Source: Bacteroidales bacterium
GTDB taxonomy: Bacteria; Bacteroidota; Bacteroidia; Bacteroidales; JAIOZK01
Direction: 5' to 3'
DNA length: 64,000 bases
Assembly (NCBI GenBank): GCA_021738625.1
Contig: JAIPBS010000004.1
Coordinates: 89,301-153,300, forward strand
The notes beneath the pieces were generated by a model. The model made no database searches. It worked only from the letters and a program-made list of their open reading frames with translations, and was not told where the DNA came from. Numbering within the stretch: the first letter of the stretch is position 1; the number at the start of each line of letters is the position of its first letter. Made by a program: the position numbers and the translations under genes. Shown one piece after another: positions 11,639 through 20,205 of the stretch.

Positions 11639-13030
11639 TTAAAACGGCCTTAACAACAACACCCCGGCCTGGTACACCTCATCCATCACCAGGGGGATTG
11701 ACCACCTTGCGCTGATCACCAGCATGATGAAAACGATTTCGTTGCCGCCGATCCAGCGGATGTTCTTGGTGAGTTGATCCAGCCAATTGCGAAACAATGT
11801 TAGAATATATGCCGATAACACCGCAATGGCAGGATAAGCCGGAAGAAAATAACGATGCTCTTTGGCGTTGAATACCACTGCCAGAAAAATCAAGTAAGTA
11901 AAAATCCAGCAGGCCATGAAAAGAAACTGCCATTGATACGTTGGATTTTTGAACTTCCTGAAATATTTTACAAGATTCAGCCAGGCCAGGGCAAGCAAGG
12001 GGGATAAAAAAAGAACACCCAAAACAAACAGGAAAATTGCGGGCGGACGTTGTGACTTGATCTGAAAAAAACTATCCAGGACGCCGGTTTTCGGAAAATA
12101 TTTATAAACGGGCGAGCCATACACCTCCATGTTTTTAAGCAACCAGAAAAGCGTTGCCAGTATAAAAACCCCCACAAACAAAAGCATAAAACGATTTGTA
12201 AAAAACCTAAGCAATCCTTTTGCGGTAGTAAAACTTTTGTAATTGTGCAAAATGTAAAACAGCATAACCCCAATCACATAAAAGCCGGCTGTTTGTTTAA
12301 ACAGGTAGGCGATGCCGGCAGCTAACCCGCTCAAAACAGGCAATAACCAGCTTTTGCTTTTATAGCCTTTCAGAAAGAAAAGAGCGGACAAAACAACAAA
12401 CACGGCACTCATGCCGTCGGCCCAGATTTTATGCGCCACAAATATTTCCACCGGGTTTACCGCCATCAGGAGAGCGGCGATCAGGCCGGTGGTGTTTCCG
12501 AAAAACTGCCGTCCCAGAAAAAAGGTGAAAAGGATCAGCATTAAACTGAAAACGAAAGGAATGATGGCCAGGTAAAACTGGGCGTCGAAAATGGTTTCCG
12601 GTTTTGCTCTTTTTATTTCTTTCCCTATGAAGGTGGACGAGACAAAATACCCATTGCTTTTACCGATGCTCTGCTGCGACAGCATGATCACAAATGGCAG
12701 GGCGGGCGAATTGTTATACAAAGCGTTGTCGTAATATCCCCTTCCGCGGGCATACATATTTTTCAGCAACCTGCCGGTATCGGCCTCAGGGGCAAGCATG
12801 ATTTCCGTGAGCTCGCTTTTGCCGTCCAGCGAAAAAGACTCATAATCCACCCCTTTGATATTGTAGCCATCCAGTCCGCACGAATCCAGCTTCATGCCCA
12901 GGGCTACATAATGAAACTCATCTCCCGAAACATGCGGTAGCCAAAAGGAATTTATCCGCAAATAGCCGGCAAAAACCAAAATGATCAGCATTGCAAGCCA
13001 TACGCGATATTTCCTGTAAAGTTCAACCAA
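11639..13030 (-). CDS. GT39/ArnT-like polytopic glycosyltransferase
   Basis: A 463-residue membrane protein with about 10-12 hydrophobic spans. The first periplasmic loop carries PHVSGDEFHYVALG, the acidic DE pair near the N-terminus that marks GT-C enzymes of the GT39/PMT/ArnT type, which use polyprenyl-phosphate sugars. The downstream segment AVNPVEIFVAHKIWADGMSAVF is another typical block (the Asp-rich loop after the fourth span). Substrate and acceptor are unknown. It is on the opposite strand to the next membrane protein (13132-14739), so they are divergently transcribed from a 100-base gap. Confidence 0.75.
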   Translation of the reverse strand: MVELYRKYRVWLAMLIILVFAGYLRINSFWLPHVSGDEFHYVALGMKLDSCGLDGYNIKGVDYESFSLDGKSELTEIMLAPEADTGRLLKNMYARGRGYYDNALYNNSPALPFVIMLSQQSIGKSNGYFVSSTFIGKEIKRAKPETIFDAQFYLAIIPFVFSLMLILFTFFLGRQFFGNTTGLIAALLMAVNPVEIFVAHKIWADGMSAVFVVLSALFFLKGYKSKSWLLPVLSGLAAGIAYLFKQTAGFYVIGVMLFYILHNYKSFTTAKGLLRFFTNRFMLLFVGVFILATLFWLLKNMEVYGSPVYKYFPKTGVLDSFFQIKSQRPPAIFLFVLGVLFLSPLLALAWLNLVKYFRKFKNPTYQWQFLFMACWIFTYLIFLAVVFNAKEHRYFLPAYPAIAVLSAYILTLFRNWLDQLTKNIRWIGGNEIVFIMLVISARWSIPLVMDEVYQAGVLLLRPF

Positions 13031-13131
13031 ATGATTTGATTTTGATTATAGACAAATGTATGAAAAGCAGCTAAAAACAAATACAAAACGTTTTGATTTT
13101 TTCTGATAAATATTAATTTTACAAAGCTGAA

Positions 13132-14739
13132 ATGAAGCAAAACCAAATGAAGCAAAAAGAATTACCAACCGTTAAAAGTACTGGCAGCAGAAACATAAAT
13201 ATTTTGTTGATCATTTTGATTTCCGTGTATTTCAGCCTCTTCTTTTTATACGAGCAAAATATGACCAATTTCGATTATGGCAAGCTGGTGAAATACGGGG
13301 AGGTGATCGTAGAAAAGGGAGAAGTGTTCAGCACCAATTATTTTTCTTATACCCATCCTGATTATCCATTTGTGAACCACCACTGGGGCTCAGGCCTGAT
13401 CTTTTATTTTGTGCATCAGTTGTTTGGCTTTGGCGGATTGACCATCATGGGCCTGTTGCTCAACCTTGGCGCCTTTCTGATCATTGTTAACCTGTCCAGG
13501 AAAACCGGCAGTATGCCGACTACTGTTTTTTTGATAATCCTGAGCATACCGCTTATTGCATCCAGGAACCAGCCCCGGCCCGAGGCTTTCAGCATATTCT
13601 TTTTTGCACTCAGCATTTTTCTTTTGTTCAGTTGGTACAAAGGCAAACTCAACCGCAACTGGCTTTTTGCTTTGCCTGTAATCCAATTGCTTTGGATTAA
13701 CATACATGTGCTATTTTTCTTTGGCTTGTTTTTGCAAGGTGTTTTTTTACTGCAATTGTTGCTGAACAAAACAAAAAAAGCTGATCTGCTCTTCTTTTCT
13801 ATTATTTTGCTGCTTGGCGTCGCTTTCAGCTTTATCAACCCGTTTTTTGAAAAAGCCGTTTTTTATCCTTTCAGCATCATGGGTGATATACAGTATGCCG
13901 TTAGCGAAAACACACCGCTTTTTGAGTTAGGCGCCAGGCGTGGCTACCCGGCATATTTTATCCAGTTCGAGCTGTTGTTCGGGATAAGTTTATTGCTTAT
14001 TTATTTCTGGATAAAAAACCGCAAACAATCTTTTCCTTACCTGTTTGTATTAATCTGGCTTATCGTTTTCGGTTTGCTCACTCTTTACAGGATAAGGGCC
14101 AATGTGTTTTTCGGGTATTTGTTAATTTTGTTCGGGAACCAGACTTACAGCCTGACCCACCCACGTTATCACAAATGGCAGAACATATTTGCAGGCACTG
14201 CAAGTGTTTTATTGGTATTTCTTATTTCGGTTGTTGGCTTTAAACAGTACAACCCATACCACAGCGAAATTCGACATTTTGGGATTGGCATTGATAAAAA
14301 CCTGGACGATGCCGCTGAGTTTTTTAAGGAGCATAAAATAAAAGGCCCCATTTTCAACAATTTTGATGTAGGCGATTACCTGGTTTATTATTTATTCCCT
14401 GAAGAAAAGGTGTTTGTCGACAGCCGGCCTGAAGCCTACCCGCCGGGCTTCTTCACAAAAACCCTTGTCCCGGCTTTATTTGATGAAAGAAAATGGCTGG
14501 ACCTTGATCTTAAGTATAATTTCAATGTGATCTTCCTGGGAAAACATTTGCAGGTGATCCCTTTTATTAAACGACGCCTGCTCGACAGCAACTGGTTTGT
14601 GGTTTACAATGATAGATACAACATTATTTTTATTGAAAACAATGCCGTCAACAATTACCTGATACGCAACGAACTGATAAGAAAGCAAAATATGGAGATC
14701 ATGAGAGAACAACTGCAGAAATCCGTACCAACACCTTAG
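13132..14739 (+). CDS. large polytopic membrane protein, GT-C-like
   Basis: A 535-residue protein with about ten hydrophobic spans and a C-terminal soluble domain of about 130 residues. The loop after span 1 has an NFDYGK segment and a later HHWGSGL, resembling the acidic/His loops of undescribed GT-C-like membrane proteins of Bacteroidota. The C-terminal domain contains GDYLVYYLFPEEKVFVDSRP, a pattern common in that group. Lipid-linked sugar transfer is plausible but no catalytic residue can be assigned. It starts MKQNQMKQ, where a second ATG (codon 6) could equally serve. No operon partner is evident. Confidence 0.6.
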   Translation: MKQNQMKQKELPTVKSTGSRNINILLIILISVYFSLFFLYEQNMTNFDYGKLVKYGEVIVEKGEVFSTNYFSYTHPDYPFVNHHWGSGLIFYFVHQLFGFGGLTIMGLLLNLGAFLIIVNLSRKTGSMPTTVFLIILSIPLIASRNQPRPEAFSIFFFALSIFLLFSWYKGKLNRNWLFALPVIQLLWINIHVLFFFGLFLQGVFLLQLLLNKTKKADLLFFSIILLLGVAFSFINPFFEKAVFYPFSIMGDIQYAVSENTPLFELGARRGYPAYFIQFELLFGISLLLIYFWIKNRKQSFPYLFVLIWLIVFGLLTLYRIRANVFFGYLLILFGNQTYSLTHPRYHKWQNIFAGTASVLLVFLISVVGFKQYNPYHSEIRHFGIGIDKNLDDAAEFFKEHKIKGPIFNNFDVGDYLVYYLFPEEKVFVDSRPEAYPPGFFTKTLVPALFDERKWLDLDLKYNFNVIFLGKHLQVIPFIKRRLLDSNWFVVYNDRYNIIFIENNAVNNYLIRNELIRKQNMEIMREQLQKSVPTP

Positions 14740-14840
14740 CATAGCAATTAAGATATAAGATGAGATTTTTTGCTGGATGGTTTATAAATGATAAATTAGC
14801 ACTGGAATAAATTAATAATGTATACACAAATTAGAGCATA

Positions 14841-15635
14841 ATGAGATCAAAGCAAAGTTTGTTGTTAATCATAATGATGATCCTGCTTAATCATCACTAC
14901 ATGTTTGCGCAGGAAAGCGCACAAAATCAGAAAAATGATAATAAAGCTGTTAACAATCCATGCCCCGAAACTCCAACGGTTACTTATGAAGGGCAGGTTT
15001 ACAACACAGTAAAGATTGGCGATCAATGCTGGTTAAAAGAAAACCTGAATGTTGGGGAAATGATAATGAATACTGAAGAAATGGAGGATAACGGAGTGAT
15101 TGAAAAATACTGCTATGACAACGATGCGGACAGTTGTGCCAAATATGGAGGATTATACCAGTGGGATGAAATGATGCAATACTCCAATCAGCCGGCAACA
15201 CAGGGTATCTGTCCTCCGGATTGGCATATCCCAACGCATGAGGATTGGGTGATCCTTGAAGGGGAAGTTGATAACCACTACGATCGTTGGGATGAAATAT
15301 GGGATGGGACGTCAATTAATCGCGGCTATGATGTAGGCTATAATCTTAAAACAACTGATGGATGGAATCCTTATGCTTATGGCGCAGATTCAGTTGGATT
15401 TTCAGGCATGCCTGCTGGAAACCGAAACCTGCTGGGCAATTTTAATAGCATAGGCAACTATGCTATTTGGTGGGTTTCGGAAACATCGGTTGATAAAGAA
15501 GGGAAAGACAGTGAAAAACCTAACAACGATGAATCAGCGCTTTATCGAAGCCTTAGTCATCAACTCCACCAGGTTATTATGCAAACTGCCAGTAACAAAA
15601 ATGCCTTTAGTGTAAGGTGTGTAAGAAATTATTAA
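14841..15635 (+). CDS. secreted FISUMP-domain protein
   Basis: A 264-residue protein with an N-terminal signal peptide (residues 1-23, ending MFAQ). It contains the FISUMP domain (Fibrobacter succinogenes major paralogous domain): GDQCWLKENLNVGEMI (near residues 56-71), YGGLYQWDEMMQYS, CPPDWHIPTHEDW, and the closing SVRCVRNY at the C-terminus. These domains occur in secreted or outer-surface proteins of Bacteroidota and Fibrobacter; function is not established. A run of Asn/Gln/Lys links signal peptide and domain. There is no T9SS tail, and the mature N-terminus lacks a lipobox Cys, so the protein is probably periplasmic or exported by another route. Confidence 0.82.
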   Translation: MRSKQSLLLIIMMILLNHHYMFAQESAQNQKNDNKAVNNPCPETPTVTYEGQVYNTVKIGDQCWLKENLNVGEMIMNTEEMEDNGVIEKYCYDNDADSCAKYGGLYQWDEMMQYSNQPATQGICPPDWHIPTHEDWVILEGEVDNHYDRWDEIWDGTSINRGYDVGYNLKTTDGWNPYAYGADSVGFSGMPAGNRNLLGNFNSIGNYAIWWVSETSVDKEGKDSEKPNNDESALYRSLSHQLHQVIMQTASNKNAFSVRCVRNY

Positions 15636-15667
15636 AAGCCTATATTTTTCTATTTCAATAAATCTGA

Positions 15668-18103
15668 TTATTGATCTGCTTCTTTAAACATCATTGGGTA
15701 TATCCTTTTCACACTATCAGGTACCTTGTCATAATCATAAACAAATTTCTCTATTGTACCATCTTCACGTAAAACTTCGTATGTTAACTGTCTTTTCCCA
15801 CTCCAATTCTCAATATTGGTGTAATATTCCACCAGGTCAGGCCTGAGTTCCCAATCCAAACCATCGGGATCACCATATGCAAAATCCAGATTTTGAAGAT
15901 GTACTTTTTCTCTTGTTGTCCTTACGGTTGAGCAGTTATGATCGTCACCAGTATATCCCAGTAGTGAGTTACCCATTGGATAAGGAGGGACACTAAATAC
16001 TGTCTCGTATGTGGGGGAAGGCAAGCCAAAGTAGTCCCATGGGTCTGGCTCCATAACTGCGCCCATGCCAGTTCCAAGTTCCTGGTTCATTATTGCATTA
16101 TTGTTGTTACCCCATGTTGGATGGATGCCATTACCTATGGGGTCAGTAAAACAGACTGTGGTTGTGTTTATTATAGGGCCGTATCTATCCTGAATAGCAG
16201 AAGCTGTGCCTCCACATTCATCAGACCAGTAAATGCCCATCTCATTTGGTTGTGCTGTATATCCTAGTCCTTCGGGATGTTCAACAATATTTTGAGGCAA
16301 TGCTTCAACAGGATTGAATGTAGGGAGTATATTATTTAGATTGTAAAGAGTATTATTGTAATTTGTTTCTACTGAATCTACTGATACAAGTGATGAGTCA
16401 TTGAAGATATGTATCATCGGTGGTTCAACCCATGCAAAAGTGACATTCCAGATGTAATCTTCTTGAGTGTAAATAGCTCTCCTAAATCCCTCGTTATAAA
16501 GTTCCCACTCAAAATCAGAAGGGACTAAAGAGTAATCCTTCGTCAAACTCAACAAATACTTATCACCCATCAACTCACGGAAGTTTGTCGGGCGTTTTGT
16601 GCTAAGAATTTGTTTTCTGTTATTTTTCTTTTTACTAAACTCCTTGCCGGTCAGGTTTACTTGCATGGAATTGTTGAAACGGCTTTCAGGTACCACCGTG
16701 GCCCAGGTATGGAAAGGGGTGTAATCTCCATGCCTTATAGTAACCGGGTAATAAGTTACCGAATCAACCGGGCTATTCAGCTGTATCTCATAGCGGCCCT
16801 GGCTGTCGGTGGTGTCGTAATGCATATAGCCATTCTCTTCTATGATGACCACGGCGTTTTCCACCAGCAAAGCGGTGTCGAAAATATCTTTTATCTGTCC
16901 GCTCAGATCAGGCAGGCTTTGTACCTGCACTGTGAAAAAAACCGTGTCGGATAAATCACCGTCGGTTATTTTAATGCCAATTTCGCTTTCACCATAACCG
17001 TCGGTTTGCAGGCTGTCGATAAGCAGGGCATTGTCTTGCAGGTAGAGGTTTATCAAAGCGGCATTGCTTTGCTGCACAAGCTGGAAGCTTAACGAATTGG
17101 GATAGGCTTCATTAACAAAGTCGTTCAGGTCACTGATCAGTGTATCCTGCTTGCTGTCTTCTGCCAACATATGATCAGGAATTTGCATGGTGTATTGGAT
17201 CAAAACAGAGGCTTCGATTTCAGCCTGCATGCCCGGGTCCTGCGGGTCGGTGGCAGTCAGGTTTGTGGAGTATTCGCCCTGGGGCCGCTTGTGCATTTTC
17301 AGCAAACTGTCCTGAATATAAAAATCTTCTCCTTCGGCTTCAAAAATGCTTTGATCGTCGTTGTAGATATGAAGGTTCAAATTCCACCAGGGGGATTGCT
17401 GCAAGGTGAACATACTGCTGTCGATGTCATTTAAAGGCTCCGGCCCGGCGTTTCCTGTGATCACGCCAAGCAAAGTATCGTTGATGGGTGTATTCAGGCT
17501 GAGCTCTAGCGGGGAGGTGTTTTCTTTGGTGAGGGTGATCTTGTCGTTTTCAACTTTAAGTTGTTTGAGTGTTGTGGGGGAAATCCCGCCGTGGTATTCC
17601 GATTGCAACCGGCTGCTTCCCTTGCCGTTAAAAATTACTTTGGCTGAAAAGTTTTTGCCTTCGGTAATAAGGGTGATATAATAATTGCCGGGGCTCACTG
17701 CTTTCCCCAAGCGGTTGTACCCGCCCCAGCGAATGGTGTAAATGCCGTCTTTGTTGATCTTCAGCTTATCCACTTGATTGCCTTTCAGGGAGGTGACTAA
17801 AATGGCGGCCTTTCCCCGCACCTTCACCTGGAAGCTGCACTGCTCACTGAAAGGATTGGGGTACACCTGCTTGATGATATAGTCGGAGGCTTCCTCCAAA
17901 AAGGTTTTGTCGACTGTAAGCACAAACACACCTTCAGCATCGGTATAAACCGAATCAATGGCCGCGCCCTGGTACCAGTAAACCGCCTTTGCATTTTCGA
18001 TGGGATTGGATTTTTTGTCTTTGTACTGGCCCGTGAGGGTGACGGTTTGGGCGGAGAGCTGCATCAGCGATATTGTAAAAATGAAAAACAAAATTCTTCT
18101 CAT
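15668..18103 (-). CDS. large secreted multidomain protein with internal T9SS-tail-like domain
   Basis: An 811-residue protein with a signal peptide ending LSAQ (residue 19). Order of domains: a carboxypeptidase-regulatory-like beta sandwich (about 20-70); a segment starting VYPNPF (residues 80-85) and ending in GNYYITLITEG that looks like a T9SS/FlgD-type sorting domain although it lies near the N-terminus; cadherin-like strands (about 200-390); a second carboxypeptidase-regulatory-like domain (about 395-470); and a C-terminal region of about 320 residues rich in Trp, Pro and Cys that I do not recognise. It has no sorting domain at its C-terminus. Probably an exported surface or periplasmic protein. 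Confidence 0.7.
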   Translation of the reverse strand: MRRILFFIFTISLMQLSAQTVTLTGQYKDKKSNPIENAKAVYWYQGAAIDSVYTDAEGVFVLTVDKTFLEEASDYIIKQVYPNPFSEQCSFQVKVRGKAAILVTSLKGNQVDKLKINKDGIYTIRWGGYNRLGKAVSPGNYYITLITEGKNFSAKVIFNGKGSSRLQSEYHGGISPTTLKQLKVENDKITLTKENTSPLELSLNTPINDTLLGVITGNAGPEPLNDIDSSMFTLQQSPWWNLNLHIYNDDQSIFEAEGEDFYIQDSLLKMHKRPQGEYSTNLTATDPQDPGMQAEIEASVLIQYTMQIPDHMLAEDSKQDTLISDLNDFVNEAYPNSLSFQLVQQSNAALINLYLQDNALLIDSLQTDGYGESEIGIKITDGDLSDTVFFTVQVQSLPDLSGQIKDIFDTALLVENAVVIIEENGYMHYDTTDSQGRYEIQLNSPVDSVTYYPVTIRHGDYTPFHTWATVVPESRFNNSMQVNLTGKEFSKKKNNRKQILSTKRPTNFRELMGDKYLLSLTKDYSLVPSDFEWELYNEGFRRAIYTQEDYIWNVTFAWVEPPMIHIFNDSSLVSVDSVETNYNNTLYNLNNILPTFNPVEALPQNIVEHPEGLGYTAQPNEMGIYWSDECGGTASAIQDRYGPIINTTTVCFTDPIGNGIHPTWGNNNNAIMNQELGTGMGAVMEPDPWDYFGLPSPTYETVFSVPPYPMGNSLLGYTGDDHNCSTVRTTREKVHLQNLDFAYGDPDGLDWELRPDLVEYYTNIENWSGKRQLTYEVLREDGTIEKFVYDYDKVPDSVKRIYPMMFKEADQ

Positions 18104-18232
18104 GACATTGTAATAATTTGGTTCTGTTTTAAAACATAAAAATAGAAATTATTTTCCTATTAACGAAATTATTTGTAATTTTACTAATTGGCAAAAGACA
18201 ATTTGATAACTAATTACTAAACACCAATTAGT

Positions 18233-19465
18233 ATGAATACGGAAGATTTACACGAAGTCATACTCAGGCAAAGAAAAAAATACGATGAATTTCTTATAAA
18301 AAGAGAGCAAAGCAGCAAGCTTGAATTGAAAGATGATTTTGTAACAGTCGTTACGGGAGTGAGGAGATGTGGCAAATCCACTTTACTGAAACAGGCTTTT
18401 TTTGACGATTGCTATTATGTGAATTTTGATGATGAACGCTTTTTAGAGTTTCAGGTCGCAGATTTTTCAAAACTTTATGAACTTCTACATGAGCTTTTTG
18501 GCAGTAAAAAACTGTTTGTTTTTGATGAAGTCCAAAACATTGCCGGTTGGGAAAGATTTGTCAGGCGATTAAACAACGAAAAGAACAAGGTTTTTGTAAC
18601 CGGTTCAAATGCCAACATGCTCAGTCGGGAATTGGGAACTCATTTAACCGGAAGAACGATAAACATTGAGTTGTATCCGTTTTCTTTCGGTGAGTATTTG
18701 TCGTTTAAAGGAAAGAAGGTAAACACAAAACGCTTGCTTGCCGAGGACAGGGCCATGATAAAAAGAAGTTTCAATGAATATATCGAAACAGGCGGATTTC
18801 CCGAATATGTAAGAACCGGCAAGCATGAATATCTGCAATCATTGTATAATAACATAATCTTCAGAGATATTGTGAGTAGATATAAGGTCAGGGCTGAAAG
18901 AGAACTGAGGGAAATAATGTATCATGCTGTGAGCAACCTGGCCAAAGAGATAAGCTTTAATAATTTGAGAAAACTAACCAGCCTTGCCAATACGAGTACG
19001 GTTAGTGATTTTTTCTACTACTTTGAAAGTTCGTTTCTTTTGTTTCTGGTTTACCGCTACGACCAGTCTTTGAAAAAACAAATAAACAATCCCAAAAAAA
19101 TTTATTGCATTGATACCGGGCTTGCATACCAGATAGGGTTTAGATTTTCTGAAGATAAGTGTAGGTTACTTGAAAACATCGTTTTGATTCAATTGAAAAG
19201 ATTTGGCAAAGCGGTATATTTCCATAAAAGAAAGCATGAGTGTGATTTTTTAATCAAGGAGGGAATTAACATAAATTCCGCCATTCAGGTTTGCTATGCA
19301 CTTGATAAAGAAAATGAAAAAAGGGAAATCGATGGAATCCTTGAAGCAATGGAAGAACATAACCTAACCGAAGGTCTTATCCTCACATACGATCAGGAAG
19401 ACACTCTAAAACATAAGGGATTTGAAATTAAAGTTAAGCCTGTGTGGAAGTGGCTTATTGCTTGA
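18233..19465 (+). CDS. AAA family ATPase with DUF4143 domain
   Basis: A 410-residue protein of the classic AAA_14 plus DUF4143 type. Walker A is GVRRCGKST (residues 42-50), Walker B is LFVFDEVQNI (about 95-104), and the sensor GSNANMLSRELGTHLTGR and the block IELYPFSFGEYL follow. The C-terminal half is the DUF4143 nuclease-like fold, containing KIYCIDTGLAYQIG and HECDFLIKEG. It is only distantly similar to the ATPase at 10173, so it is not a recent duplicate. It is followed on the opposite strand by a dead HepT-like gene, which makes this a patch of defence or mobile-type genes. Biological role unknown. Confidence 0.9.
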   Translation: MNTEDLHEVILRQRKKYDEFLIKREQSSKLELKDDFVTVVTGVRRCGKSTLLKQAFFDDCYYVNFDDERFLEFQVADFSKLYELLHELFGSKKLFVFDEVQNIAGWERFVRRLNNEKNKVFVTGSNANMLSRELGTHLTGRTINIELYPFSFGEYLSFKGKKVNTKRLLAEDRAMIKRSFNEYIETGGFPEYVRTGKHEYLQSLYNNIIFRDIVSRYKVRAERELREIMYHAVSNLAKEISFNNLRKLTSLANTSTVSDFFYYFESSFLLFLVYRYDQSLKKQINNPKKIYCIDTGLAYQIGFRFSEDKCRLLENIVLIQLKRFGKAVYFHKRKHECDFLIKEGININSAIQVCYALDKENEKREIDGILEAMEEHNLTEGLILTYDQEDTLKHKGFEIKVKPVWKWLIA

Positions 19466-19505
19466 TTATCTTCTTTGTTAAAAGTAGTTTCTTCATTTCT
19501 TCCCT

Positions 19506-19652
19506 TCAGCAAATATAATTCCTAACAACAGCATCAATTGTTATATCATCACTTTTAAAATCCTCAAACGACAAGTCAGTAGTATAATTCTTTATTTTCC
19601 CAATGGATTCAAGTATATCGTTGATTAGCAGGAAGGGAGTTCTTTAAGACAT
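19506..19652 (-). pseudogene. remnant of a HepT-like (DUF86 HEPN) toxin gene
   Basis: Reading the minus strand from an ATG at 19652 gives M-S-stop-RTPFLLINDILESIGKI, then TTDLSFEDFKSDDITIDAV, then VRNYIC and a TGA. This is the N-terminal half of the DUF86/HepT family (DILExIxxI, SFExFxxDxxTxDAV). Codon 3 is TAA where the family usually has Lys or Arg. The frame is lost just after VRN, before the expected catalytic Rx4-6H motif of HEPN RNases. No MntA-like nucleotidyltransferase antitoxin remains. The gene is dead. Confidence 0.75.
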
Positions 19653-19688
19653 AGGAAACAGCAAATGACAGGTTAAAATTACCCACCC

Positions 19689-20090
19689 TCACACATACTG
19701 ATCCAAGGTCTGACCCTCCAGGTAATCTCTGTAATCCCGGGTCATTTTTTTGGTTACGTTGTTCATAATGCATTTGTCGAAGGGGCATATGGGTTTGTCG
19801 AGCGGACAGTCGAGGAGTTCGATCTCACCTTCGATGGCTTCATAAATGTTGAGGAAGCTGATCTCGGAAGCAGGCTTTTTTAATGAGAAACCGCCGGTGG
19901 GGCCGCGATGACTTTCAATAAATCCTTCTTTTACCAGCCGCTGAAAAACTTTGGCGACATGGTGGCGTGAGCTGTTCATGGCTTCTGCGATTTTCACCAC
20001 GTTGATCATACTTTTATCCGACCTGGCTACCAGGATCATACCGTGTAAAGCAATAGATGCGGCTTCAGAAAGAGTAACTATACGTGACAT
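19689..20090 (-). CDS. Rrf2-family transcriptional regulator
   Basis: A 133-residue winged-helix regulator starting MSRIVTLSEAASIALHGM. The DNA-binding helices are NVVKIAEAMNSSRHHVAKVFQRL, followed by the wing GPTGGFSL. Three cysteines in CPLDKPICPFDKC (about residues 93-105) match the Fe-S cluster ligands of IscR/NsrR-type Rrf2 proteins, so it probably senses redox, NO or Fe-S status. The frame stays open upstream to a possible start at 20144, but a full promoter lies at 20117-20146, so transcription must start downstream and ATG 20090 is the true start. It is divergent from the putative metal exporter, its most likely target. Confidence 0.9.
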   Translation of the reverse strand: MSRIVTLSEAASIALHGMILVARSDKSMINVVKIAEAMNSSRHHVAKVFQRLVKEGFIESHRGPTGGFSLKKPASEISFLNIYEAIEGEIELLDCPLDKPICPFDKCIMNNVTKKMTRDYRDYLEGQTLDQYV

Positions 20091-20116
20091 CCTTTGGTTT
20101 AAGTAATTAATTACCC

Positions 20117-20146
20117 AAATGTAGGGTTCTTTTTTAAAACGCAAAC
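20117..20146 (-). promoter_or_regulatory. Bacteroidota promoter of the Rrf2 gene
   Basis: On the minus strand TTTG (20143-20146) is followed by 18 bases and then TACATTTG (20117-20124), a full match to TTTG-N18/19-TAnnTTTG. The expected start of transcription is near 20110, 20 bases before ATG 20090. The 116-base gap to the divergent exporter gene probably holds the operator. Confidence 0.65.
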
Positions 20147-20205
20147 AAATTGTTCTTATTAATCCGTGAATTTCTTTTATTTTTACTCATTCAAAATAAT
20201 TGAGG

